Positions 23,840 through 37,360 of a DNA stretch of 64,000 nt are shown in pieces. How positions within the stretch are numbered: the stretch's first letter is position 1; the number at the start of each line of letters is the position of its first letter. The DNA is from Paraspadella gotoi (lineage: Eukaryota; Chaetognatha): assembly GCA_051294375.1 (NCBI GenBank), contig CM119264.1, positions 18,487,812 through 18,551,811 of the forward strand. Reading direction: 5' to 3'. Made by a program: the position numbers and the translations under genes. The notes beneath the pieces were generated by a model. The model saw nothing but the letters and a program-made list of their open reading frames with translations. It was not told the origin of the DNA and did no database searches.

Positions 23840-25660
23840 AGAGAGATGCGAGATTGAGACACCCGACGACACCCGAGAACTCGAGAGGCCAAGAAGGAAG
23901 GAGAGAGCGGGCGAGAATTAATGAAAGAAGGAAACTGGAAAGAGAGAAAAGGGTTCAAGAGAAACAGGGATGAGAGAAAAGTAGAAGAAGAAACTTTAAG
24001 TTGAAGTGAATAAATTTAATAAATCTACTTCATTTTGTTTAAACGATTTATTTTTCATGCGTATAAAAATAAACGAGTAAGATTACCTACTTTTTATTTA
24101 CGTTACGAGCACGATGAAGAAATCTTGGTGTATAACCCACCAAAGAAGCAAGAGTACAAAAAGAGGTTTGTTCAGACATCGAGAAAAAAAAATTAAACGA
24201 GAAATGAAGTTACTGACAAAAAATACTAAAGCGCAGAAGAAGTAAGTTCTAAAAAGTAAAACAGAGAAGACGGTTCACGGGGAAAAAAAATCTATTGGTA
24301 ACCAAACACCCGGAAAATTCGCACAGGAAAAAAGAACAGGAAAAATGGGAGGATGGGGAAAAGGAGAAAAAGGAAGGACCGTGTTTTAGTTCGGGGAGAT
24401 GAGAAAAGAAAAAGGAAGAGAGGGAAAAGAAGGACGGATAATTTAGTTCGGCGAGACAAGAGTGGAGAGGGACAGAGTTCTGAAGTTGGTCCGTGAGAAA
24501 GGTAGGGTCGGGTGAGGAAGTGAGGCCGACGAAGGAGACGAGGGATCGAATATTCGCTTCGTCAGGACTGGCGAGGAAGGAAGAGACAAAGAGGCTCGTT
24601 TCCCGCGGTGATCACCAGGGTGGAATTTTCGGAGGAGGAGGATGAAGAGGAGGAGGAAGAAGAGGAGGAATAAAGCGGAGAGCGGGGGAACGAAATCCTG
24701 TTGTTGGTAATATGAATGATTTATTCATGACCGGGCGCTTGGCTTTGAGTCGTCGGAGGAGGCGGAGGAGGAGCTGGGTGAGTGAATGATCTCACGGCGA
24801 GAGCGAGATAGGGAGGAAGGAGGGAGAGAGAGAGAGAGAGAGACGAGACGAGAGAGAGAGAGAGAGAGAGAGAAGAGAAGGAGGAGAGAGAGAGAAGAGA
24901 GAGAGTTCCCCTTTCTGCACAGCTGCGGGCGCGCACGAAGTCGCAGGAATCCGTCGCAAGAGTTGCTTTTTTTTTTTTCTTCCTTTTCTCCTTCGCTTCT
25001 TTTTTCTCCTTTCCTCTTTTCTCTTTCGTTTCTCGAGATAAAGAGCGAAGCTGCGGCGAATACATCAGCTTTTCACGATTAGATTTTAACTTTTTTTGGT
25101 CCGCAACATTTTTTAGCGTGAAGGGAAGATGAGGATCGTTTCTGGCCTCCTTAGGATTTCCTTTTCTTATTTTTTGGAGGGGTGGTGAGAGGTGTGAACT
25201 GTGAAGTAGAGTGGAAATAAAGAAGAGGAAGTGAAGGGTGAAGACTTCACTTAAGAGACTTCCTGGGCGTGAAAACTTTAAAGATGAAAGAGAGGCAAAG
25301 CGATTGGATGAAATGAACTCTGGAGTTTGACTTTATCCTTCTTAATTATTTAATTCCCAATCAGTGGTAATTCGTTCTCTCCCTTCTTCTCGTCTGCCGA
25401 CTCCGACAATACATTTTAAACACTCACGCTGAGAGGATTTCGCCCGATCGTTTTCATTTCATTTCAATTTGTGTTCCCATCGGCTCTTCTCATTTTCCAT
25501 ATTCCACGCGGCGCTCTCATCGGCGGCGTCGCTCCGTGCGGCGTCGGTGGCGTCGGCGCGAGAAGAATCGAGGCGGGCAAACGCCAGGACCAGAGCGCAT
25601 AATACAGAAGGGAACACTTTCGTATAAATCACGCAGACAAGCCCACATTAAGCCGCGGGA
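23718..25660. other. GA-rich intergenic DNA
   Basis: (GA)n tracts at 23,765-23,846 and 24,820-24,905, with A/G-rich unique sequence between them. Long Arg-Glu or Ser-Leu open frames are products of the dinucleotide repeats. I see no gene. Confidence 0.6.
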
Positions 25661-25663
25661 AAA

Positions 25664-25665
<2 letters not shown>

Positions 25666-25750
<85 letters not shown>
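25666..25750. repeat. Uninterrupted GA microsatellite
   Basis: About 42 perfect GA units, followed at 25,787-25,802 by (GAC)n. Confidence 0.95.
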
Positions 25751-25752
<2 letters not shown>

Positions 25753-26046
25753 CCGACGGGGAATATATGCGATAACGCGAACTAAAAACGACGACGACGA
25801 CGAGGACTCTGTCGACAAGAGAGGCGTTGAAAACCTTTCCACGTTACAATCGATCAAGCGAGATAAGGAATTGTCTACTGTGTTCGTTCATTGGCTGTCT
25901 TATGGCGGAATCTTGAGAACCCAACTCGTTTTCAGTATCGAGCGCCATCTCCTTTCCGACTCAATGAGCCTTTCACCCTTTTTCAGCACTGCCAAGAACG
26001 AAGGGATAATTGGAGATGGGAAAGAAAGACGACTAGACTCATTCCA

Positions 26047-26114
26047 GTCTTTTTTTTTCATTCATTTCTTACTTTCTTTCTTACTTTCGTTCTTTCTCTC
26101 TTTCTTTCTTTCGT

Positions 26115-26150
<36 letters not shown>

Positions 26151-26255
26151 TTCTTTCTTATTCGTTTTCTCTCTCTCTTCTATCTCTTTCATTCTTTCTT
26201 TCTTTCTTTCTTTTTTCTTTTTCTTTCTTTCTTTCTTCTTTCTTTTTTTATCTTC
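26047..26255. repeat. CTTT tetranucleotide repeat
   Basis: About 200 bp of TTTC/CTTT units with occasional G or A interruptions. Open frames through it are Phe/Leu/Ser only. Confidence 0.9.
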
Positions 26256-26761
26256 AAGAGCGGACGATTAGCGTCGGCGTCATCTTTCTTTCTCTCAAAT
26301 CGATCCGGCAAAATCCCCTGACGCCGTTTCCACGCCCACTCTCTCTTTCCTCCAATCTTTCATCCATTGATTCCTTTCCTTTTTTCCGACTTCTTTATTT
26401 ACGTTTCCCTTCGACCTTCCAACCTCGAAAACCCTCCCCTGCTTTCCTCTTCACTTTTCTTCCCTCATTTTGAGCTTTCTTGTTCCTTTTCTTTTATTTT
26501 CTTCCAAAACTTTTTTCTTTACTTTTTAATTCATTTGCTTTTCATCTTTTTCGATTATTTTTTTTTTCATTTTCCACACCTTTCCCTTTTGTTCCTTTCC
26601 TCTCCTTTCCACTCACCCTATCCCTTCGTTTCTACCCTTGCCTCCACCCACTTCCGCTCGACGGCCCGAAAAGGGGCTCGCGAGTCAGTTTTAAATGGGC
26701 TGCGAATAAACCGTTTAACCGACTCAATTTTGTTTTCGATTCGTCGGTACTTTCTCGCTCC

Positions 26762-26915
26762 CATCGCTTCTCCCATCGCTTCTCACATCGCTTCTCCCAT
26801 CGCTTCTCACATCGCTACTCACATCGCTTCTCCCATCGCTTTTCACATCGCTTCTCACATCGCTTCTCCCATCGCTTCTCACATCGCTTCATCTATCGCT
26901 TTTCCGATCGCTTTG
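26762..26915. repeat. 12-bp minisatellite, about 13 units
   Basis: Unit CATCGCTTCTC(C/A), with C and A often alternating at the last position, giving a 24-bp higher-order period. Because 12 is a multiple of 3, two frames read repeated tetrapeptides (HRFS and IASP/IASH). The flanks are T/C-rich non-coding sequence, so I do not call a gene. Confidence 0.9.
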
Positions 26916-26919
26916 GAGG

Positions 26920-27919
26920 TCATTCTCTTCCCTCGATGGGAGATCAAATTTGCTTTAACATTGCTTCTAGTTGAGAGATTTTTCAAATTTGTTAGATTTT
27001 ATGTTTCCTTTTCTGGGTTGAGATTCCGACTTATCTTCCGTTTTACATACGAATATTGTGCAAAAGTATAATTTAAATTAAGCTTATTATCTGTATGTTA
27101 CCTAAAAAGAGGTAAAAAAAGGTAGCAACTTCCAAATTTAACTTCAAGGTACAATCATATAGTACTTTTTGTGTTAATGCTGAAGGTTGAATATTTCTCA
27201 GTTTTTCCTTTTTCTTATTTTGGTTTTTTTCGGTCGATGCATATCTGTCCAAATTCTTTCGACTTTTATTCCCAATTCCTGTCACTCGCTTTGTACACAA
27301 AATTATTTTAAAAAATAAACCCTTTTTTCAGGTCTTTTTCAATTATTAAGTGAGAGCGAGGTTAGAGCTTTCTAAATTTAGAGTGATTAAATAAAGAAAA
27401 ATAGTATGTTATGATCAGTTTTGGTTTACTGAAGATTTAATCAACCTTTGGTTGAAAGACAACGATCCAACGTCTCCGCTTCTCCGCTTTTCCGCTTCTC
27501 CGCTTTTCCGCTTCCCAATTCTCCGCTTCTACACGAAGTAATGAACGTGAAATTTGTGATCATTAAATTCTTAATAGAAGGACGACTTGTCTTCGAGCGA
27601 GGAAAGATTCGAGGCTAAATTAGAGCGGGAAATGGGAAAAGAACGAAAGAAGAAAGAAAATAGAGAAAGAATAATAGAAAGTAAAGACGGAGGAAACGTC
27701 GTAATAAGGAAAAGAGAAAGTTAAAATTCTAAAGATCGTAAACAGCAAAAAATGAAGTGCAAGTATTGCGTGGAACGAAATAGAGAAGTTAAAAGTAAAG
27801 CACGTAGTATCTCATTGAATCGAACTCCTTTAGACTCTCGCTAGTATTTTCCTCCATTTTTTCTCTCGAATCCATTTTGACTTTGCTCCCTTTCCTCCTT
27901 TCCTCCTTTCCTCCTTTCC
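26920..27919. other. A+T-rich intergenic DNA with short CCGCTT repeats
   Basis: Mostly unique A+T-rich sequence. At 27,476-27,532 a CTCCGCTT/TTCCGCTT 8-bp unit repeats about seven times, and at 27,890-27,919 CCTTTCCTC units run into the gap 27,920-28,101. No gene is recognised. Confidence 0.5.
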
Positions 27920-28154
27920 NNNNNNNNNNNNNNNNNNNNNNNNNNNNNNNNNNNNNNNNNNNNNNNNNNNNNNNNNNNNNNNNNNNNNNNNNNNNNNNNN
28001 NNNNNNNNNNNNNNNNNNNNNNNNNNNNNNNNNNNNNNNNNNNNNNNNNNNNNNNNNNNNNNNNNNNNNNNNNNNNNNNNNNNNNNNNNNNNNNNNNNNN
28101 NCCTGGAATCGCTGCAAATCACCAGTGTTGTTGCATCTGTCGTCTTTCTTTCAG

Positions 28155-28258
28155 ACGGCAGCGGCGCCAGCTGCCGCTGCTTCTGCGATTTCCGCTGCCC
28201 CCGCGGCGGCCTTCAAAGTCACATCTGCTACGCCGAGAGTTTTAAGCTGCGTGATTTC
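28155..28258 (+). CDS. Possible Cys-rich exon
   Basis: A polypyrimidine acceptor (TTTCTTTCAG, ending 28,154) is followed by a G+C-rich frame with clustered cysteines (CRCFCDFRCP, then GGLQSHICYAES), unlike its surroundings. A weak donor GTTCTG follows; otherwise the frame runs on through (GTC)n into a Val run and stops at ~28,380. The upstream sequence is lost in the 27,920-28,101 gap. The spacing suggests an extracellular or zinc-binding fold, but I cannot assign a family and this may not be a gene. Confidence 0.25.
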
Positions 28259-28259
28259 G

Positions 28260-29220
28260 ACCGAGGTTCTGATGCTTTCGATGCCGTAGTCGTCGTCGTC
28301 GTCGTCGTCGTCGTCGGAAGGCTTCGGTTAAAAGGAGAAAGAAGATTTGTCTTGAGACCAACAAGATGGAATCTACAAAGATGAAGGGAAACTGTGGCGA
28401 CGACGGCGACGACGATGACGACGAGAAGAACATTTCAGATCGAGCATCGATTGTATCTAATAGGAAAAGTTTCTCTACTCACGCAAAACAATCTCAGATG
28501 AAAAAATATAATTTTAGTTTTTTTATTCATTTTCTTTCCCCATTGGTTCGATTAGAAAAAATTGTCGCGGATTGCGAGAATGGAATTGTGGGAAATTAAG
28601 TTAAGAAATTGCTGTATAAAAAAAGTAAAGTTGCGATAAGTTATTGTCGAAACAAAGTGATCAGGAGATTTATATAACTACAACTAACAAACGAAACACA
28701 AAAAAATATTTGTTCATATATCGCGGAAAAAATATCGAATTTCCACAAGAAAGACTCGAAGAGCTCATGAGTAAAGCCAAAACAAAGAGACTCGTGACCC
28801 GGAAGAAGAGTCGACTCTGGTTCATCTCGATTTGGGATTTGGGAGAAGAAGGAAGAAAATCCCTGTTTTGGCGCCGCGATTGACCCTGGATAATCGCTTG
28901 GCAACTCCACGCCAACCACTTGGGCTCTTCCCCAATTATCCTTCTGCCATTTCGAGCAGATTCATCCAAAAAGTCCAGTCTTGCTTGTTTACAATTTCAC
29001 GATGTGCGATTAGACGCAATTCAGTCCTTATATACGTGTGAGGATGACAGAGAATCGTAATTTCTACTCATACAAGGGTGAACAAGACGAGCAAAACTCA
29101 GAAAACCGATATGGACAAAATATATGAAATAAGAAACAAAATCCGGTCCCTCAAACCTGGGGCGAGCCGTCTCTATTTTGCCACCATCCGCCAAAGATTC
29201 TCTCGATTTCACCTTTACTC
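28260..29220. other. Intergenic DNA with unassigned short frames
   Basis: (GTC)n at 28,288-28,317 and (GAC)n at 28,396-28,422 flank unique sequence. Frames of 77-99 codons on both strands (28,366-28,969) have no recognisable motif, splice signals or codon bias, and I leave them uncalled. Confidence 0.4.
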
Positions 29221-29382
29221 TCGTTCTTTCTTTCTTTCTCTCTCTCTCTCTCTCTTTTTCTCTCTTTTTCTCTCTCTCTCTTTTTCTCTCTCTTTCACTC
29301 ACACATTGTGCGAGAGAAGCTACAAAAAGAAAAAAAAAAACATTCGTGCCAGCCCGCCTCTCGCTGGTTCGGTTCGTCTCGT

Positions 29383-29449
29383 CCAATCGGGGACTTTCCC
29401 GACCTGGAATCCACCAATCGTCAACTTTGAGAATCCGGAATCCGCCAAT
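29383..29449. promoter_or_regulatory. Three CCAAT boxes at 31-bp spacing plus a kappaB-like site
   Basis: CCAAT at 29,383-29,387, 29,414-29,418 and 29,445-29,449, i.e. exactly 31 bp apart. GGGGACTTTCCC, a perfect Rel/NF-kappaB consensus, lies at 29,389-29,400 directly beside the first box. NF-Y sites with about 31-bp spacing are known from strong promoters. No confirmed gene start lies nearby, so the target and strand are open. Confidence 0.45.
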
Positions 29450-30300
29450 CGTCGCTCGGGAAAATACAGTCTTTTTTTTTTTGTTCGACTCTCATTATAT
29501 TCGTCGTCCGTCGACGAGTCTCACTCTTTCTCTCCGTCCCCGGGTACTTACCAGGAGCTCTTCCACCGTCATCTCCTCTTCCTCTTCTTTATCTTTTACC
29601 TCATCCTCCTCCTCATTTCCCATCCTCCTCAGTTGCCCGTGAAATGTTTTCTTCCTCGTCGCCCCTCTCTCCTCCTGCCCCCCCCTTCTCCCCTCCCCCT
29701 CTAAGCTTCTTCTGGGCTTTTGCGAGCTTCTAAAATCTAAACGCGACGCATCGTCTTCTTTCTTTCCTCCGCTATCTCTCTTTTTACTATGCATACATTT
29801 GCACTCGCCTCTTTCTCTTCCTTCCAAATGTTTCTTTCAACAAATTTTCGACCTTATTATTATAAAAAGAAATAAACATTTCCTTAAACATATTGGTTTT
29901 AAATCGCCTTTAATTTTCTGCATATTTTTCTCCTTTTTACCTACTTCCTTTTCTATAAAATCATAAATATTAAAAACATTCGCAATTTGCCATTTAGACA
30001 ATCCTACAAGCAAACAAAATGTTTATTATTGCTTGACGAACTCCTATTAATAAACTTCATCCTCCTTCAAGGTGTCTTTCCATCTCACTCCTCTCCCCAC
30101 GTCCTTTTAACTCTCCTTTTCCCCACCCCAACAGCCAACGCCCCCTAACGTGAGATCTTGAGACTTTTCTCGGTCGAGTACTCAAACGGCGCCACCACCG
30201 TCGCCACCACCTCCACCACCGCCACCACCGCCAACCCATAGGCTTTCCTCGGTTGGCTACTTAACAGGCATTTCTTTCGAGTTTCCGCTTCTCGGTTTCG
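29450..30300. other. T/C-rich intergenic DNA
   Basis: Pyrimidine-rich on the plus strand, with (CCACCG)n-like units at 30,191-30,232. The open frames are low-complexity Ser/Leu or Trp/Arg. Nothing gene-like is supported. Confidence 0.45.
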
Positions 30301-30310
30301 ACGGCGACCG

Positions 30311-30385
30311 AGCGTGAGACGCAGCGTGAGACGCCGCGAGCGAGGCGCCCTCTTCCGGTTACTTCCGTTTCGCTGCGAAAGAGGA
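30311..30385. promoter_or_regulatory. CpG-rich block with paired ETS motifs
   Basis: GCGTGAGACGC occurs twice (30,311-30,335), then CTTCCGG at 30,352-30,358 and CTTCCG ten bases on (30,362-30,367), then the small palindrome TTTCGCTGCGAAA. Tandem ETS/GABP sites in CpG-rich DNA are typical of TATA-less promoters; no transcript start can be assigned. Confidence 0.3.
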
Positions 30386-30389
30386 ACGA

Positions 30390-31562
<1,173 letters not shown>

Positions 31563-32734
31563 TCTATCTCTTCTGCTCTTCCGCTTTTCCCTGTTCCAGC
31601 TGCTTCTCCTCCTCTTCTCTCCCATACTCAATCTCTCGCTCTTCGACTTCTCATTTCCTTTTGTGACGTAAAACGGTAAAAGTAAAACACTTATTCGAAA
31701 CATATTAGACAGGAAAGCGTAAAAATGTACTACAGATCTCATTTATTTAATATTACTTTTTACAGTTGTTTTTTATTAGAGATTTAGTTGAGTAGTTCAT
31801 CTATTATTACAATCATCTAACGTTAGGATTCTAATTAAAAATAAAATAGTCTATTTACACATCTTTGCTTCAATTCACTTTGCGTAGAGTCGTATTGTCG
31901 AAATTTCAGAACCTTAAATCGACAATACCTTCTCAAGCAATACATTCTATTCGGCGCTCAAACGAGCATAAGTTCCCGCTGCGACTGCGGCTAAGCTCAT
32001 CAGGATTCACCTCGCTCTCTCCGTCCCTCTCTCAGCAGTGGCTGCAATTTTACGGCGACAATGACGACGACAGAAAAAGGAGACGAAAAACCTATAATAA
32101 TAACGACGTCGCTGACGACAACGCGGTTGACGATGTCGCCTGATGACAACGACGTCCACAACGAAAACGACGACGACGACGACTTATCTCAAACATGAAA
32201 GAATCAACTGACGGCACCGACACCTCAACTCCCTCGTACGCCGCCACTAACTCGCGCTCTCTCTCTTCACCTTTCGCCAACGCGGCCAACGAAAATAAAA
32301 TTAACAACCACAACAACTTCCTTTCGACAAGGTTGAAAGACTGCCTCTTCTCCTCCTCCTCATTCTTCTCTTCCTCCTCCTCTTCAACTCCTCTTCTAAT
32401 CTTTATTCGCACCATCGTCCGACTTCTTCCTCCCCTCCTCTCCCCCTCTTCTCTCGGTGTTATGATATTCCGTAGACTCGCCTCTTTTTTTTCCCTGCGA
32501 GTTTTTTCCGATTAGCGTAACGCTATTAACGCCCCCGCACGCCGAGCAGATCCGCGCTGCCATTTTCGCGTTTTATATTTACGGAAAGAAAAAGTTTCAA
32601 TTTTATATGAGGTAACAGTTTACGCCAATAGAACTACGAAGTGAAATAGACGGCGTTTTCTTTTATGATAGTCAAATGACGATTTCTAGATGCGTAATAC
32701 GCAGATGGGACTTCGTGACTATAGGTCAGACGTG

Positions 32735-32825
32735 GCGGGGGCTTTCCCAGTGGGCGGGGGCGGTGGCTCGGCGTGCCTCGGGCGAGGTGGTAGTGGCTCG
32801 GCAGCGGGGGCGTGTTTCGATGTCG
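32735..32825. promoter_or_regulatory. GC-box cluster (promoter candidate)
   Basis: A CpG- and G-rich stretch with GGGCGGGGGCGG and two GTGGCTCGGC units, conserved in copy D at 36,350-36,430, where an E-box CACGTGG is also present. It resembles an Sp1/KLF-type promoter; no gene start was found beside it. Confidence 0.3.
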
Positions 32826-33009
32826 GCAGCGATTCTCACTTCACTTCGATTATTTCGTGAAACTTTTTCTTCTTTCACGATTTGAAGGTCGCAGGGTGAC
32901 TGGGGTGAATCGAGGGAAGGAAGAAGGGGGGGTGAAAGATGATGAAGATCGAAGGGGGAAAGAAGAAGCCGATCTTGAAATTTACATTTTAATTTCATTG
33001 TAGGTTGGA

Positions 33010-33011
<2 letters not shown>

Positions 33012-33062
<51 letters not shown>

Positions 33063-33081
33063 GAGTGTTTGCTCTGAAGTC

Positions 33082-33177
<96 letters not shown>

Positions 33178-33200
33178 AGCAGAGAGAGAGAGAGAGAAGA
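33012..33200. repeat. CT-arm / GA-arm inverted repeat (giant hairpin)
   Basis: 49 nt of (TC)n (33,012-33,060), a spacer beginning CAGAGTGTTTGCTCTG that is itself a 5-bp-stem hairpin, then (GA)n from 33,083 to 33,200 with sparse interruptions. The arms are complementary, so this can form a cruciform or hairpin as well as triplex structures. It is shared with copy D at 36,631-36,840. Confidence 0.85.
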
Positions 33201-34252
33201 ACAAACAGTGTATCGAAAAGTCCGTTTAATTCTAATTATTTTCCGATTTTATTTCGTATTTTTAGAAAAAAAAGGTTTTTTCCACGTAAAAAGTCAACAC
33301 ATCGTAATCATCGTCATCACCATTGTACATTGTATTACCTTTCAACATCTTCATCATTCAACTCCATCGTCCCCGCCCTTCTCCAACATCACCATCGCCC
33401 CTCTCATCCCCGATTCGTGTCCCCGCCCCCCTGGATTCTTTCTTCGCTCGTTCTTCGCTTCCCGTCGGATCGCATCCGAAGGCCGCGAATCCTCGGACTC
33501 CATTTCCCTTTTGTTTCCTCCTTATCATTTTATTTCTTTCGATAAAATCGAAGATCGAAGTGGCCGAAGACGCGAGATGGAGATGAATCTCGTCTCGGGT
33601 TCATCCTCGCTTCGTCCATGCGCTCCACCTTTTTTAAATTGCTAATTTTTGCCCAACCCCTTTCCATCTCGTTCGCTCAACTCCCTCTCATTGGCTCAAC
33701 CTCTAACCATCCCAACCATAATCACTCAACTGCTCGACCTCTCTTCTTGTTTACTCAACTTTACTCCGTCTCATCACCTCCTTTTCTATCCATCTCCTCT
33801 AACCTCTAACTATCTCTCGCTCTCTCCTTCTCAGCTCGTCTTCTGACTTCTCATCCTCGAAACTCCGCCGGCTGGATTCAATCTTAGTTTGTTTAAATGT
33901 ATGCTAAATAGATAAAGAAGCGTCGAGACTTAATATCTTTGCTCGGCTCTACCTTTTACAAGCGAACGCGGACGCTCGCGTGAAACGTCGTCTCGTAAGT
34001 GTCACGACGTTGCGTCATTCGTTGACGTTAATTCGAATCATTATCTCGAGTTTTCGGGGTCGAAGAAAACAAAATAAACAACTGAGTCGAACGCCAAAAA
34101 GCCAAAACGAAAAAAGGAAGATAAAAAAATAAAAAAACGCCCCAAAAAATGGTTTAAATAAAATATATAAATAGCCTATAACAGGGTGAAAATTTCATCA
34201 TGATTGCAAATCCACGATCGACTCGGCATTTTATTCTATTCTTCCGATATTA

Positions 34253-34298
<46 letters not shown>

Positions 34299-36630
34299 TG
34301 CATCATTTCGACGAGTTAAAACGGGCATAAATGGTGTTTGAAATAATCTCAATGATCTTCTTACCTTTTTTAATCTTCGCCTAACATTAAACGGTATTAA
34401 ATTTTCTATATTTTCGTAAACACAATTTGTTTCTTCAGCTTTCAGTTTTTTTTTTCTTCTCTTACCGTTTTAACTTTATTTTAAATCATTTACCTACGAT
34501 TTTAGCATTGTCTCTTTTATTTCAGAAAAAAAAAATTTAGCATCATTTAAAAAAATTTTAAAACTTAATAAATTTTAATTCACGACGACCAATTTAAGTT
34601 TTAATCAAAATAATGAGAACGGATGGTTACGTTTGTCCGTTTGTCCGCCTGACCCAAAACTGAGAGATCTTTCCAAGCGTCGTTATTAAATTTAATTTCT
34701 TGCTTTTATTTTATTGACGACTTCGTTTGCAGCGAAACGCGTGTGGTCCGAGCTTCCCCCCCCCCTCCAACTTCGAAAAAACTTTGGGAGTAAAAAGATG
34801 ATGGTGAAATCATCCGTGGATGTTTTCGGATTATCAAGAAAACCTCGCGGTTTTTTGGGTTTTTTTTTAGGAAGAGGTTGGTTTGAATTAAAGTCTATCA
34901 TTTCACATCACGGGCTTTTGTTTGAATGCATCACATTTATAATTTTATTTTGATTCAGGAGATTTAAACGAACAATTCAATACTTGTGCAAGGTGCTTTT
35001 AAAAATAAATTTCGGTTTATCGGGATCCAGTCTAAATTCACAAAATAAATTTTAAAAAACTGATTTGAAATTAAAAATACGTAAAAAAAACTAAATTCTC
35101 TTCTCTCATATCTCTTGCTCCTTGCCCGACTTTCCCCTGTTCCAGCTGCTTCTCACTCCTCTTTTCCTCCGTTCCCTCTTCCCCCAATTTAAACTTCCAC
35201 TCTCAATCTCTCGCTCTTTCGACTTCTCATTTCCTATTTGTGACGTAAAAACGTAAAAGTAAAACACTTATTGCGAAACATATTAGACAGGAAAGCGTAA
35301 AAATGTACTAGCAGATCTCATTTATTTAATAAATTACTTTTTACAGTTGTTTTTTATTAGAGATTTAGTTGAGTAGTTCCATCCTATTATTAAAATCATC
35401 TAACGTTAGGAATTCTAATTAAAATAAAATAGTCCTATTTACACATCTTTGCTTCAATTCATTGCGTAGAGTCGTAAGCTGTCGAAAATTTCAGACCTTA
35501 AAATCGACAATACCTTTCAGCATAATATTCTATTCGGCGGCTCAAACGAGCATAAAGTTCCCGCTGGCGACTGCGGCTAAAGCTCATCAGATTCACGCTC
35601 GCTCTCTCCGTCCTCTCGTCAGCAGTTGGCTGCAATTTTACCGCGACAATGACGACGACAGAAAAAGGAGACGAAAACCTATAATAATAAACAGATACGT
35701 CGCTGATGACAACGGCGGTTTGACGATGTCGCCTGATGACAACGACGTCCACAAACGAAAACGACGACGACGACGACTTATCTCAAAACATGAAAGAATC
35801 AACTGAGGCACCGACACCTCAACTCCCTCGTACGCGGCCACTAACTGCGCGCTCTCTTCTTCACCTTTCGCCACGCGGCCACGAAAATAAAATTAACAAC
35901 CAACACTTCCTTTCGACCAAGGTTGAAAAGACTGCCTCTCTCCTCCTCACTCAAATATCTTCTCTTCGCTCCCTCCTCTTCAACTCCTCTTCTAATCTTT
36001 ATTCGCAACCAATGCGTCCGACTTCTTCCTCCCTCACTCTCCCTCTTCTCTCGGATGTTATGATTAATTCCGTAGACTCGCCTCTTTTTTTTCCCCTGCG
36101 AGTTTTTCCGATTAGCGGTAACGCTATTAACGCCCGCCGCAACGCCCGATGCAGATCCCGCGCTGCATTTTCGCGTTTTAATATTTACGGAAAGAAAAAA
36201 GTTTCAATTTTATATGAGGTAACAGTTTTACGCCAATAGAACTACGAAGTGAAAATAGACGGCGTTTTCTTTATATAGTGCAAATGACGATTTCTTATGA
36301 TGCGTAATAGCGCAGATGGGACTTCGTGACTATAGGTCCAGAACACGTGGCGGGGGCTTTCCCGTGGGCGGGGGCGGTGGCTCGGGCGTGCCTCGGGCGA
36401 GGTGGTAGTGGCTCGGCAGCGGGGGCGTGTTTCGATGTCGGCAGGCGGATTCTACTTCACTTGCGATTTATTTTCGTGAAACTTTTTCTCTTTCAACGAT
36501 TTGAAGGGTCGCAGGTGACTTGGAGGTGAAATCGAGGGAAGGAGAGGGGCGGTGAAAGATGATGAAGATGCGAAGGGGAAAGAAAGAACCGATCTGAAAT
36601 TTACATTTTAATTTCATGTAGGTTGGAAAG

Positions 36631-36706
36631 TCTCTCTCTCTCTCTCTCTCTCTCGTCTGCTCGTCTCGTCTCTCTCTCTCTCCCAGAGTGTTTGCTCTGA
36701 AAGTCC

Positions 36707-36796
<90 letters not shown>

Positions 36797-36840
36797 GAGA
36801 GGGAGAGAGAGCGAGAGAGAAGAGAGAGAGAGAGAGAGAA
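36631..36840. repeat. CT-arm / GA-arm inverted repeat, copy D version
   Basis: Same architecture as 33,012-33,200, with a shorter, interrupted CT arm (CGTCTGCTCGTCTCGTC) and the same CAGAGTGTTTGCTCTG core. Confidence 0.8.
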
Positions 36841-37360
36841 ACAAGACAGGTTATCGAAAAGTCCGTTAATTCTAATTATTTCCGATTTTATTTTCGTATT
36901 TTAGAAAAAAAAGGTTTTTTCCACGTAAAAAGTCAACACATCGTAATCATCGTATCACCATTGTACATTGTATTACCTTTCAACATCTTCATCATTCAAT
37001 CCATCGTCCCCGCCCTTCTCCAACATCACCATCGCCCCTCTCATCCCCGATTCGTGTCCCCGCCCCCTGATTCTTTCTTCGCTCGTTCTTCGCTTCCCGT
37101 CGGATCGCATCCGGAAGGCCGCGAATCCTCGGACTCCCATTTCCCTTTTTTTCCTCCTTATATTTTATTTCTTTCGAAAAATCGAAGATCGAAGTGGCCG
37201 AAAGACGCGAGATGGAGATGAATCTCGTCTGGGTTCATCCTCGCTTCGTCCATGCGCTCCACCTTTTTAAATTGCTAATTTTTGCCCTAACCCCTTTCCA
37301 ATTCTCGTTCGCTCAACTCCCTCTATTGGCTCAACCTCTAACCATCCCAACCATAATCAC

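Noticed and set aside
26367-27071. 234-codon frame with IASP/IASH repeats as a repeat protein
   Set aside because: Open only because the minisatellite period is 12 bp. The flanking frame is T/C-rich low complexity with no splice or start support; kept only as a finding.
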